28,281 nt of DNA from Perkinsus olseni (Eukaryota; Perkinsozoa; Perkinsida). Below, piece by piece: positions 1 through 10,062 of this stretch. Position 1 is the first letter of the stretch. Each line of letters begins with the position of its first letter. Both the position numbers and the translations under genes were made by a program. Where the stretch lies: assembly GCA_013115125.1 (NCBI GenBank), contig JABANN010000452.1, positions 1-28,281 on the forward strand, given 5' to 3'. The notes below the pieces were generated by a model that was not told the origin of the DNA, ran no database searches, and was given only the letters and a program-made list of their open reading frames with translations.

Positions 1-159
1 GACTGGTGTGTTGTATCAATTCTAACCGTCTTCCATCTGGGATGACTGGTGTGTTGTATCAATTCTAACCGTCATCTACTGAAGATGACTGGTGTGTTGT
101 ATCAATTCTAACCGTCTTCCATCTGGGATGGCTGGTGTGTTGTATCAATTCTAACCGTC
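1..159. repeat. 43-bp tandem repeat, four copies
   Basis: Four copies of a 30-bp core beginning GACTGGTGTGTTGTATCAAT recur at 1, 44, 87 and 130 and are identical except for one base at the start of the fourth. They are separated by 13-bp spacers. The first and third spacers are identical (TTCCATCTGGGAT) and the second differs (ATCTACTGAAGAT), so the array may be built from an 86-bp higher-order unit. The array is cut by the window edge, so its full length is unknown. It fits a minisatellite or a subterminal repeat of the neighbouring transposon; I found no inverted copy downstream of that transposon. Confidence 0.9.
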
Positions 160-389
160 AATGCTATAAAGAAGTTTATCATGAGTTTCAGTTCATGCAA
201 CCCAGCGATGGTTACGTGAGTTGAATAGTGGTTAATTAAACCCGAATTAAGGGAAGAATAATATTGGGAGGGTGGGGGATTGAGGGCGTTTGTTTGATAT
301 AAAATAATTAGTGTGTTAGTTACAGTGCGACTGTCAGTCACAACATACTAAGGCTTCTCAGATACTAGTTTCTGTTGACAATCTATTCA

Positions 390-3179
390 ATGCCTGGCGC
401 GCTTCCTTGGGAATTGACCAACCGCTTCCGTATCCAGCCTGGACATGGGAATCCATTCGAAACGGCATTAGCGCGCATGCAGCTCGGTTTCGGAGTTGTG
501 AATATCGCAACACGGCCGGACTATAACGAAGCACGATACAGGTGCGCCCTACACGAAGGATGTCAGAGGCAATACAAGTTAATTCTCATTGGAGCGGAAG
601 TGTTCGTCTATCAGCATGGTGAGTGGTGAAGTCTACCGCAGCAAATGAATGAGAGAATATCTCCGGCCGGGTTTCAGGTGCACACGCTGCCGAGGACAGG
701 CACCGCATGCGGGCAAATCATCCACGAGAGATTACGGAACTCATCATACGAGAAGCGAGGCAGGGGGTATCGGCTAGTACCATAGTTAGTCATCTATCAT
801 CCACTTTCCCTGGATATAGAGGGATGATAAATCGCACTCAAGTAAGGGAAGCCACACTCAGTCTAAATGATTTGGGTGGAAGAAGCTAACTTGCCTGCAC
901 TAGCTTTTTCCTCCTCTGGGGCTGCGTCCGACGTGCAGCTTTCAGGTCCAGAGTATGATCTCCTCACTTCATAGACGCGGAAGAGCAGGCACCCGTCATG
1001 TAACTAATTTCTTCGAGCTGGAAATGGCATTTAGTAGATTTCGCGTCACGGACGCGATCTTGCAACACGTCAAGCAACGAGAGCCGATTGAAGAGGAGTG
1101 TATCTTCCTTGGTGGATTCTGGGAGGAAGAACACTTCGCAAGTTTGTTGACTAGTGCAGGTAAGTGGCGGTTGGACACTGACCGCGTAAGGGATGGGTGA
1201 CTAAGTTCGAAATCCGAGCTTCCTCGTCTCGGAGACAAACGCTGTTCACGATTTCGTTGTATAAAGGTATGCTCTCGTCGTTGCATTGGTTCCTCGAATC
1301 CCATGGTGATGGCTTTCCTATTTACATGGATGCCCAGAACCGAATAATTCTCGGAAGCTTGAAGGTGGCTTGGATTGGAACCACCAGGATATGGTTAGTA
1401 GCGTCCGTGCGCAAATGATACGCGTTCATTTATTTGAGTAGCTTTCGGACAGGTTCGACGCGGCTCGCAACGAATGCCGCCATACATTCGTGCCTTTCAT
1501 GCTGGCAATGAAGCATGAAGTGTTCTTCTTCGATGAAGAATGTCAGTCCGCATACGAGCACCTGTTAGTTGAGCTGGACAACCTCGTGAGATTTTTCACT
1601 GATGGGGAGCGGGGCTTCTGATGGGGATGGGGAGCGTCAGTCGAATGATTCAACAAGCCTCTGTGTCCATGACGCGCATCAAGGAGCTTTAAGGGCCTGC
1701 GAAGCTCTCTTACCTGGGAAAAGGAATGGTGAGAGAGTCCCTGGGTGCGTTTTTACCGCTATTCCCTAATTCAGCACGTTGCTACTATCACTTCTCGAAG
1801 AATATTAAGGACAACAGATCGAAATTCGGCGTTGATGCCGCCATGGTAATGCCAAATCCTGTAGAATCTCCCCGATCACAGGAGAGTGGCTAGAACTACA
1901 GAGAGCGTGGACTCGTATCAGGTGGAGCATCTCAAGTATGCCTTGCACGCCAGTCCTACCGACGACTTCTACTTCCTCCTCGCCATTGCTTTAATCCACG
2001 AAGTTGAAGAAGAGCACCCGAGTGGAGCGAACTATCTACGGTACACGTTAGATTCCGAGCGGTATGGCTTTCCTAATATCGCTTTAACGAGTGCAGGACT
2101 ACAGGGCACTCAGGTGAGTTTGGGTGTGAACTCTTCGATAACGTGGGAGCAATCCCCCCGTAGGTTCTGAACAACATTGTCGAAGCATTCCATCGGAACG
2201 TAACTCGCATGTTGGGCCGCAATAATATGCCGCTGTCAATTTTCGTCGAGAGGATCTTGGAGGTATAGTTCTAATGGAGCAGCGGTCAAACTGTACTTTC
2301 TGTCGATCTCCGCGCAGATTCTTCGGTCTCTTAGACATAGCAGTCCGCAACATTTCGTGCGTCGCCCTGAGACGATCGACGTGGTGGAATATCAAATGCA
2401 AATGATGCTGAAGGGAACTCGGTTAGTCTCGAATGATTCACTAAAAGAGGTGAGCATTCCAGGCGTCCGTCGAGCTATCACCTCAGGTGATTCACCTGCT
2501 CTTCGATTTTAGAACAATAAGTTGATTCAATCAACTAGATGGATGCTCTTAGGTTACCACAAACGTTAACGAACTAATGGGGAGACCGACTAATGATGCC
2601 GGCGTTCGTTACTTCCTCGTCGATTCGCGAAGGATCTACCCTCATCCACTCCCAGAAGCCACTAATGCTGACATCGACACTTATTTGAGAGGATTGTTAC
2701 TTTCAGAATTCCCTCGCGAAGGTGATTCCTTAAACAATTTCCGACTCCGACCCGCTGAAAAATCATTCCTTTCGTAGGTCAAGATATGTCCTTAGACGAG
2801 GTTCTGGCTCGCTACTATAGGTTCAACCTCTTGACTGCGTCCGAAACAGAGATAGTCTGCACTTGCAAGGAATGGAGAGATTGGGGTCGTTGTGGACACG
2901 GTTATGGGGTCGAGATCATCATAGGAACGCAAATCAGGTTAGTGAAGCAGCTCTTGGATGCAAGTCGGCTGTCGTTCAAATGGTCTACTACGAATCACAG
3001 GCTCGACTCGTGAATACTCCAGGTATCATCCGGGAACACGCCAGCTAAGGGCCGCCCGTAGAGGCCGTCCTTCGTCTCGCAGAGGCCCAGCTCTAGATAG
3101 ATACCGCCCGCGTAATGCCGGACGTCGCATACCAGGTACTAATATGAGGCAATCTGTTATCGCTCCATCAGCTGAATGA
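390..3179 (+). CDS. MULE (Mutator-like) transposase, 14 exons, apparently intact
   Basis: DNA transposase that would cut and paste a Mutator-like element. Exons: 390-618, 678-841, 946-1159, 1206-1258, 1338-1393, 1453-1585, 1641-1728, 1775-1845, 1904-2113, 2164-2262, 2318-2449, 2553-2721, 2778-2937, 3023-3179. All junctions are GT-AG and the joined frame has no stop, giving about 644 aa. The N-terminus has a FLYWCH-like finger (YRCALHEGC, then VYQHGAH across the first junction). The core shows the first Asp in RIWFDAARNEC, the second in LCVHDAHQGALRA, the C/H pair in CYYHFSKNI, and NNIVEAF where MULEs carry N-N-x-x-E. The C-terminus has a SWIM finger (CTCKEWRDWGRCGH) and a basic Arg/Pro-rich tail. 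Start chosen at the ATG at 390, because the in-frame codon at 375 is TTG. No terminal inverted repeats or target duplication found. It is the only large gene on the + strand. Confidence 0.85.
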
Positions 3180-3972
3180 TAAATTGGCACATGCCTACCC
3201 CCTCCGGCAGCTGGAGAACATCAGTTAATGACTCGTTATCTCAGGGAATCGTGGCCAAGAATCCGATGCAGACATGGAATAGGATCGGTACAGCGACGAC
3301 ATGATTTCTAAGAAATCATTTGTTCACTTGTGTAGAAGGCCGATATGACTACGGCGAATATCAGCTCTACAAAGCCTCAGGCAGTATTACTAATAGTAAT
3401 GTGGCACCCGAGTTAAAGCACATATCTCAGACAATTGGCATGTAGTTTCCATCTTTCAACGAGTTGTGGTTTCTGTAGTGCTCGGGAAAACGGCTTAAGG
3501 ATAACTGCTCGGGAAATTCCCGACGAGAATAGGCACTCGCTTATCGATAATCTATTTCACCTTAACTTGGACTCTGACTCTGAGTAAGTTACCCAGCGCA
3601 TGCTCAGTTGTTGATAAGGTTCACATGGAGATGCTGCATTTAACAAGATTCACTCGCTATGCGCTTGAGAAACCTGTTGCTGAAACGGCGCTCTACGAGC
3701 AGCTGCGCAGCAGCTGCCACCCGAAGGGTAGGGGGCGCAGCTGCAAGGCTATCATGTGTCTGAGATGGCGAATTTGTTTTGTGATAACAGCACGGTTTTG
3801 AGATTGACGTGTCACGCGAGGGGGCGAGTCAGTCACAGCATAGCTTTGATATCACTCGGGGACGCAGCTTTCAAGCTTTCATCTGCCGCCGTTCTTAAGA
3901 AGTCCTATTCTGTGATATCCGTACTTCCACCCGCTTGCTGGGGAAACACAACTCAGAAGGGCTTGGTAAATG
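3180..3972. other. Gap without a recognisable gene
   Basis: No open frame here shows splice-compatible or family-like coding sequence. It holds a hairpin-forming inverted repeat (3699-3708 and 3735-3744) and, at 3828-3842, a 15-bp sequence matching 333-347 at 14 of 15 positions in the same orientation. It probably contains the 3' flank of the MULE and the downstream region of the acidic-protein gene. Confidence 0.5.
3699..3744. repeat. Short inverted repeat (hairpin)
   Basis: GCAGCTGCGC at 3699-3708 is the exact reverse complement of GCGCAGCTGC at 3735-3744, leaving a 26-nt loop. The left arm overlaps a second partial copy (GCAGCAGCTGC). Its role is unknown; it could be a transposon subterminal structure. 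Confidence 0.6.
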
Positions 3973-6900
3973 CTATAGACAGCTGATACGTGATTTATGA
4001 TGACGAGGCCTTCCGTTAATGAACTTCCTACGACTCAGAGGAATCGTTACGGGAACTTCCAGAAAAGAACTCTTCAGGGCGACGCGTGAACCTGAGAGAG
4101 GTAAGTGTGGGTGCAGCACGGTGGTCGCTTCCCTACTTGAGTCCCTGATAGTGGATGCTGGGAGATGTTGATCAGTGACAGGTCGACTGGGTGAGTTTGA
4201 ATCGCCTATAGCCAGGCCCTCGTCGTGCTTCTCGGAAGAGCATACAGGGGCATCGTCGAGTTGGAAGGATAATTCTGATTCTGTTGTATCGTTGCTGCGG
4301 TTCAACTGGGATGCCAGCAGTGGGGCTTCCGCTGTGCTTCTGTGTGGCGTTGACGGACTCCGTACGGTATTGTGCAAAGGCGCGCTCGTCTGCGGGTGGA
4401 GGTCCACGTAGGCAGCTGATGGTTCCTCTCGGACTCGGTCGGTGTTTTCCAACAACTCGCCCCTTTCCACCGCGAGGAGGGCATCGTCGTATCCGCTGAG
4501 GAAGGCATGTCTTATCAGCCGTCTCTCAGCTGGGCTGGGCCCGGGACCATCCTCTATCCTCCTCACGTACTCATCGGGGTCGAACTCGGCAGCACTTCGA
4601 ATGTCCGGGCAGAAGTCAGAGATTGTTGTGATAGCCGTCATACCAGCAGCGTTGTTGTTGGCGTAGCGAGAGTACACAGTGTCCAGCACGGACTCTCGGA
4701 GCTTTTCTGCGCTCCCCCTGCGACCCTGGCTGCCTACTCCTGCGTCTGCCACTTCTTCCTCTGCAGCGCTAGGTGGAATGGAGATCCCCTCGAACCTATC
4801 CACGTCAGCTTCAACAACAACACTGCCTCTTATTTGATCGTCCCTGTCTACCAAAGACCTCTCAGATTTCGAGCTACACTCTTCCCCTCGGGAGCTGAGG
4901 TTGCCAGCTGTTACCCTCCTCCCATCACCCGGCGAGAGGCTCTCTACAGGACGGTCCGCCTCTGTGGTCACTCGGCTGGGGTCCATCGCCTCGTCGAGCT
5001 CACCATGAGAGAACGGTGTATCCAAGCGATGCTTTTTGACGTCCGGATCCACAGTGTTAAGGCGGGTCTGTTCATTCTCAAGTCTCGGAGAATCGCTGAG
5101 TCGAGTCGAGATCGGTATTGAGTGTCTGCTCGCTGTAGACGAGCTCACAGCCTCAACTCCATCGTCCAGCGCACGGCCAGGCTTTTCTTCCATTGCGGCA
5201 GGATGTTGGGGCGAGGCGGTCCCCGCCGTCTGTAGCTCTCCAGCCTCCAACATACTATCCGGCTCGACCTCAGACACGTCCTCACCTTGACCCTCGTCAA
5301 GTAATATTGCTTCACTGTACATAACAGTCTCGACGACCCGCTCTTCCACGCACTCTCCCTGCTCACTATCCATGGGCCCCGCTGAATGGAGACTCTCACT
5401 AAGACCATCTACATCAACGGCGGATTCGGGGTTGCTTATCTGTTGTTCGGCGAGGGCACCGGCAGCAGTGGACTCTCCCCCCTTTGACTCCTGCCCGTCA
5501 CCACTAAAGGCGGCCCCCATCAACGGCATCGTGGCCGCATCCTCAGTGAGGCTTTCCTCGGGATCTGTGAGGCCCCCATACACTGCAGTTGCTGCTGTTG
5601 CTTGGTCTCCTCTCGCCGTGGTCGACTGTAGCTCTGTCGACAAGGCCTCGATCTCCTCGTCCTCCTCCTCCCCAAACTCCCTCTCCCCTTCTGTGTACCC
5701 CTGACCGCTCTCCGCTACTCCGACAGAAGCCCCGATGGCCTCCTCGGAACTGCTCGTCGCTGCTGCATTCTGGGATTCCTCCTGGCGAGTCGCAACTGCT
5801 GTAAGGTTCTCGAAGGCATCTCCATGGTCGGTGGCCTCTGAGGATATCGGAGAGGAGGACAGCTGGTCGTCCTCACGGTGGAGCGCTTCCACTACTAGCT
5901 GCCCTAACCGAAGCGTGTCGTCTGCAACCGAGCCCGACTGCCGGGCCGGCTCCATCACAGGCCCGTGCGCCTCGAGAACTGTGGGCACGCCAAGGGCATC
6001 GGAGCTGGGCTCGGCATGAAGACCGGCCTGCTGCTGTTCATCTTCCTTCTCCCCGTCCGTCTGGAAGCCCGTCGCTTCTGAGCGACCAGAGACCTCCCCT
6101 TCCTCAACGCCTTGTGATGACTCAGTCCAGCTGACGCTCTCTGAAAGGGTCGGTCCTCCTTCTCCCGTCATAATCACCGATAACCGCTGTAAGGATTCGC
6201 GAGCGGCCGCCCCCACCGACGCTAGGCTTGGTGGGGCCCACTCGATCATGGTAGCTCCCGAAGGAGTTTCGGACCCATCGGAGTCATTCATCTCGCCCTC
6301 ACTGTGAGTCATGGAGGGTAGCTCGGCATCGGCGGGGGAGTCTACCAGCGGGCTCTCTGCATGCTGGTTGGGCTCGGAGACCTCATCGTCGGTGATAAAA
6401 CTGACGGGCTCTTCCCCAATGTACGGTACCTCCACAACAGCCTCCTCCTCCTCCCCCTCCCCCTCCTCCTCACTGTACGGCCCCTCCTCCACAACAGCCT
6501 CCCCCTCCCCCTCCTCCTCACTGTACGGCCCCTCTTCCACAACAGCCTCCCCAATATACCGCTCACCTTCCCCAGCCGAGTGGACTCCTTCAGGATGCTG
6601 CTCTCCCTCAGGACCACCATCGAGAGAGCTGGCCACAACACCTTCCTCCGTTCCACTGACGGCGGCAGCTCCAACACCCGGGAGGTTCCTCAGCCCCGGC
6701 CCTTCATCGTCACTCTCCCCTTCTGATAAACCGCTCCTATCAGACTCCTCCGGCAGGGTCTCATCCCCCTGGGTGTTGAACCAGCCGACGACAGTATTAG
6801 CGAGGCCACCGAAGACCCCGGGATCGGGAGTCGGCGTTGGGGCGGGCTGCTCCGGTTCGAAGGTGGGCAGCTTGTCCAGTCTCAGTGGCGGCACAACACT

Positions 6901-7185
6901 ACGCCTTGGTGGGTCCTCGTCAGGCCCAGCCTCCCCCGGACTATCGACCACCTCATCGCTGGACATGGTCCAGGAGGAAGCGCTGTCGTCGTCATCCGAG
7001 AGAGGACGCTCATCGTCGGCGAGATGCCCTTGGGAGAAGCGACTCGGAGACTCAGGCGCCGACACGCCATTCTCACGGTCAACACCAGCCGCACCCGAGG
7101 GATCTTGAGGATGGGGGGTTTGAGGAGGGTCAACGCTGACGACCTCCTCCTCCTCCTCCTCCTGTATGCCCAGCCAGGCTAGCAT
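3973..7185 (-). CDS. Large acidic low-complexity protein, single exon, unknown function
   Basis: A 1070-codon uninterrupted frame from the ATG at 7185 to the stop at 3973; the upstream in-frame GTG at 7239 is not needed. I do not recognise a family. The protein is very rich in Glu, Ser, Asp and Gly and opens with MLAWLGIQ followed by a Glu run. Near residues 210-255 there are about two and a half tandem copies of a unit with GEAVVEEGPYSEEEGE. Only one stretch, roughly residues 825-920, looks foldable (helical, with EYVRRIEDGPGPSPAERRLI and FLSGYDDALLAVE). The C-terminus turns basic (RPRHHKSRISCL). No signal peptide or membrane span is visible. It lies about 207 bp downstream of the exopolyphosphatase gene on the same strand. 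Lack of introns is odd here; hidden introns within the low-complexity part cannot be excluded. Confidence 0.7.
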   Translation of the reverse strand: MLAWLGIQEEEEEEVVSVDPPQTPHPQDPSGAAGVDRENGVSAPESPSRFSQGHLADDERPLSDDDDSASSWTMSSDEVVDSPGEAGPDEDPPRRSVVPPLRLDKLPTFEPEQPAPTPTPDPGVFGGLANTVVGWFNTQGDETLPEESDRSGLSEGESDDEGPGLRNLPGVGAAAVSGTEEGVVASSLDGGPEGEQHPEGVHSAGEGERYIGEAVVEEGPYSEEEGEGEAVVEEGPYSEEEGEGEEEEAVVEVPYIGEEPVSFITDDEVSEPNQHAESPLVDSPADAELPSMTHSEGEMNDSDGSETPSGATMIEWAPPSLASVGAAARESLQRLSVIMTGEGGPTLSESVSWTESSQGVEEGEVSGRSEATGFQTDGEKEDEQQQAGLHAEPSSDALGVPTVLEAHGPVMEPARQSGSVADDTLRLGQLVVEALHREDDQLSSSPISSEATDHGDAFENLTAVATRQEESQNAAATSSSEEAIGASVGVAESGQGYTEGEREFGEEEDEEIEALSTELQSTTARGDQATAATAVYGGLTDPEESLTEDAATMPLMGAAFSGDGQESKGGESTAAGALAEQQISNPESAVDVDGLSESLHSAGPMDSEQGECVEERVVETVMYSEAILLDEGQGEDVSEVEPDSMLEAGELQTAGTASPQHPAAMEEKPGRALDDGVEAVSSSTASRHSIPISTRLSDSPRLENEQTRLNTVDPDVKKHRLDTPFSHGELDEAMDPSRVTTEADRPVESLSPGDGRRVTAGNLSSRGEECSSKSERSLVDRDDQIRGSVVVEADVDRFEGISIPPSAAEEEVADAGVGSQGRRGSAEKLRESVLDTVYSRYANNNAAGMTAITTISDFCPDIRSAAEFDPDEYVRRIEDGPGPSPAERRLIRHAFLSGYDDALLAVERGELLENTDRVREEPSAAYVDLHPQTSAPLHNTVRSPSTPHRSTAEAPLLASQLNRSNDTTESELSFQLDDAPVCSSEKHDEGLAIGDSNSPSRPVTDQHLPASTIRDSSREATTVLHPHLPLSGSRVALKSSFLEVPVTIPLSRRKFINGRPRHHKSRISCL

Positions 7186-7370
7186 CGGGAAGGAACAACA
7201 AGAACTGTAGTTATGCCGCTCTCTCTTCGTGAGCTTCACAATCGGAAGCTGTTACTATCTCATCGAGAGGTTCCTCTCTTCATTACTTCACTGCGGGGTG
7301 GTGAATTGACGAACCCAATCCGGCGAGAGAATAAGGAAACACTCTAAACACGATGGATGGGGGGAAGGGC

Positions 7371-7396
7371 ATCATCATCATCATCATCATCATCAT
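7371..7396. repeat. (ATC)n microsatellite that includes a stop codon
   Basis: Eight ATC units plus two bases. Read on the - strand this is a run of TGA triplets in the frame of the exopolyphosphatase gene; the first TGA (7393-7395) is that gene's stop codon. Confidence 0.9.
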
Positions 7397-9790
7397 TGTG
7401 AACTACCGTGCTGCAGGAACTCGCAGAGGGCAGGGGCGACCTTCTTGCGGCTGGCCTTCACGTTGCCTTGGTGGTAGGCCACAGCGCCGGGGATATCCTG
7501 AGGGGAAATAATAGGAAACGAGAGAGTCTCATAGCAACCACAAATGAGCGTGCTTCAGACAAGGGGTAAGATACACTCAGTAAAAGTTCATATTGTGAGA
7601 CTGAGTAAGTGCTGAGGTGCACCCCCCTCCCCGGGGGGAAGGCCTCGTCAAAAGCTCGCAGTTTGAACCTCAGAGTCGGCCCTAGCTCTGATTTTTCATA
7701 CGTGAAATTCGATACTTGATTTCAAGATTAGTTCATCAAGTATCCATCACACTAGTTCCAGTGATATGCACATTGGTTCAGAACACCTAGCAGAGAGGAG
7801 GACCCCCGCCCTCCCCAGTATATCGATGAACCCCGACCTACAATATCCATTCTCCATAGCTGCAGGACCTCCCTGCTTTCTAAGAAGGTCGTCACAGAGG
7901 AGAGCAGAGTGGCGTCTTCCTCGGGGTCCCTCACGCAGACGAGAAGCTCTCGGCAGATGTGGCCGGCTTCAATGGTGTAGCAGGACATGAGGACCTATCA
8001 AGAGGACCTCTTATCGTGGACGAACTCAGGGCTCACCCTCACCCAAAGCCTGGCAGCAGCATGACCACGACTACGGATGTTGTCGACGCATTTGGATGCT
8101 ACTTCCCGGAGGGGCGCCAGCAGGCTGCTCATGGCAACACCGATGCCTGAGTTGAAGTATCTAAGGTTGAAGCGTGGCACAAACGGGCCCAAGGCCACCC
8201 GAGTCATCTTGCAATATTCCACCCAGTGCAGCAGCGAATGATCCTCCCTGCCAGCTCTGAGCATTCCACACCAGCCGAGCAACAGTCGTATCGCCCGCTC
8301 ATCCCCATCGGGCCCATCGGTGTGAGAATACCAAACTCGCGGGGCGAAAGAATGTAGATATTGCTTCGCAAGTTTTATGTTGCTCTCGCAGCACTCCTGA
8401 TACATTCCTGTTTCGCCCACTGGATCGAATCGACCCGACGAAAACGACGCGAAACCACGAAAAGATCCAACTGACGCGGCAATGGTCGTCATACTTGAAG
8501 TCGTAGTCCACCAGCTGTCTCGATGTCATCTTCTCCCACATCTTGGGGTCGGTTTTTGCCTGCTGTAACTCCTCGAACAGACCGGCTCTTCGGGAGGAGT
8601 CGTAGCCGACCACTGATGACAGACGCTCCACAACATCCCAGTCGACTGCGGTGGCCTGAAGTACAACATTATTCGTCTACGCCAAGCTTCAACCTAAGAT
8701 ACGCCTCACCTTCCCAGCCTCGGGGCTCATGTTCACTGTGTCGAGTAATATGACGCCCAGCAGCATCCCACACAGAGGGGCGTCCAACTCCTTCGGAGCC
8801 TCATTGAGGTACTCCCGAGCCACCAGCGTACAGCAGCTCCCAACGGGCTCTATCACACGATTTCCACCCTCAAGCTCTGGATACCTGAAATTGCAGTTGA
8901 GCCTGGCGAGCGATACGGTCGGGTCGAAGAACTGGGAAGGTCTTTAAGCGGTTGCACTGTCTACATAACACAATCGAGCTGTCCTCATACTAGCCTCGCA
9001 TTAACACTCCATCCTCTCAACTACTCCACCTTTCTATCTGCTCTAGTATCTCGTTCACTATGAGCCCAATCTACTTATGTTGTGTTCTACAACTACACCT
9101 ACTGCGAAGAGATAGTGCAAGATTCTGGCTCATAGCAAGTCAGCGACGAGGAAAATTCTACCACCTCTGCCCGTGTCTACCAAACCGGTGCGGTAGAAAC
9201 TCGCGGCTGACAGAATGACTCCTGTAGATGAGCCTCGAGCGTAGTGAGGGGAAGAATGGGAGAATTACTTTCCAGCGTCAACATGATGATCAACTATGCC
9301 GACGACAGTAGCGTTGGGAGCATCAATGGTGAGCTCATTGTGGTCTACAAGGACCCAACTATTGATCGTTGAGGGCAGCTCTGATCGGGTGGACGGCAGG
9401 GCTACTTTTGGCGACTGGGTGAACCGGGACCACAGCAAGCCGACCTGAGGGGACCAACGAGTACAGGAGGGCACTGAAAAAGGGATAACCCCTGAGAGCC
9501 ACCTCTGGCCTTAAAGACAAGTCTTCCTCGTCACACTGCACAAAGGGTTGATAATTTCGGTCACTTTTCATCGCCCTGATGAAAGCCAGGGCCTGAGGGG
9601 CAACCGAGAGGTGTAAGGGTGAGCAGCAGCAGCAGCAGCTGCACAGACTCACCGCAGCCGAGACAATGCTGTCCGCATCAGCAGCCTGGTTGCCGACTAC
9701 TCCCACCAGTGGTGTTCCAGAGGCGCAGTTCCTTAACGTGCCTGCTGTATGCTGTGAGACCCACTGTGCGAAACTAGGTGGTGCTGGCAT
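7393..9790 (-). CDS. PPX1: Exopolyphosphatase, PPX1/prune-type DHH phosphoesterase, 8 exons
   Basis: Hydrolyses terminal phosphates from inorganic polyphosphate, a cytosolic metal-dependent reaction in yeast PPX1. Exons in transcript order: 9653-9790, 9503-9592, 9269-9444, 8710-8884, 8495-8655, 8043-8160, 7842-7994, 7393-7497. Frames join cleanly to 371 aa, near the roughly 400 aa of yeast PPX1. Visible motifs: GVVGNQAADADSIVSA (DHH motif I), DEEDLSLRPE, LVDHNEL (motif II), GIVDHHVD (motif III, the DHH signature), EPVGSCCTLV, ILLDTVNM (motif IV), then the DHHA2 domain with IGVAMSS, RLWVLMS, CRELLV and KASRKKVAP (basic substrate-binding motif). All DHH metal ligands appear present. The start is the ATG at 9790; an in-frame upstream GTG is ignored. 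Introns are 48-60 nt apart from three of 334-384 nt. No targeting signal is seen. Confidence 0.93.
8161..8494 (-). other. Long intron (334 nt) of the exopolyphosphatase gene
   Basis: Donor GTATGA and acceptor CTTAG join DYDFK to YFNSGIGV in frame. A 164-codon open frame crosses it but has no family resemblance and is taken as chance. The acceptor end carries half of an imperfect 22-bp inverted repeat shared with the preceding intron. Confidence 0.75.
8885..9268 (-). other. Long intron (384 nt) of the exopolyphosphatase gene
   Basis: Donor GTAATT after DHHVDAGK, acceptor TTTCAG before YPELEGG. I see no embedded gene or repeat in it. Confidence 0.75.
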
Positions 9791-10062
9791 TGAAAACAAC
9801 TCTGAGACTGTACTCGACACGACCAAGGAAAAGCTATCCACGGTAGTTCAGCTTGGGAGACCTGCGAGTTGCGAATTCGTGAACACAACAGCAATCGTGA
9901 GAGTTCTCGAAATTACGAGTCCACATGAGCAGGTTACTCACTCCTTGCAGGCAAACACTCCGGGCGGCGGCGAGGACGGCGAAAAAGACGATCGAATTGT
10001 TGCAGCAGCAGCAGAGCCGCGTCGCGACTCGTTAAGTAACAGTAAGTCAAGTTTGATAGGAA

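Noticed and set aside
1-159. CRISPR-like repeat-spacer pattern
   Set aside because: Spacers are only 13 bp, two are identical, and the surrounding genes are spliced eukaryotic genes; it is a minisatellite.
4507-5121. 204-codon + strand frame
   Set aside because: Antisense shadow of the same acidic gene, no motifs.
6311-7108. 265-codon + strand frame
   Set aside because: Mirror of the low-complexity acidic gene: Ser/Pro/Thr-rich composition comes from the antisense of Glu/Asp/Gly codons.
7998-8492. 164-codon - strand frame
   Set aside because: It runs across an intron of the exopolyphosphatase gene; only its end coincides with a true exon.
9593-9652. Cysteine-rich run (CSCCCCC) in the exopolyphosphatase
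   Set aside because: It is translated intron; a GTGAGT donor and CCTCAG acceptor remove it and restore family alignment.
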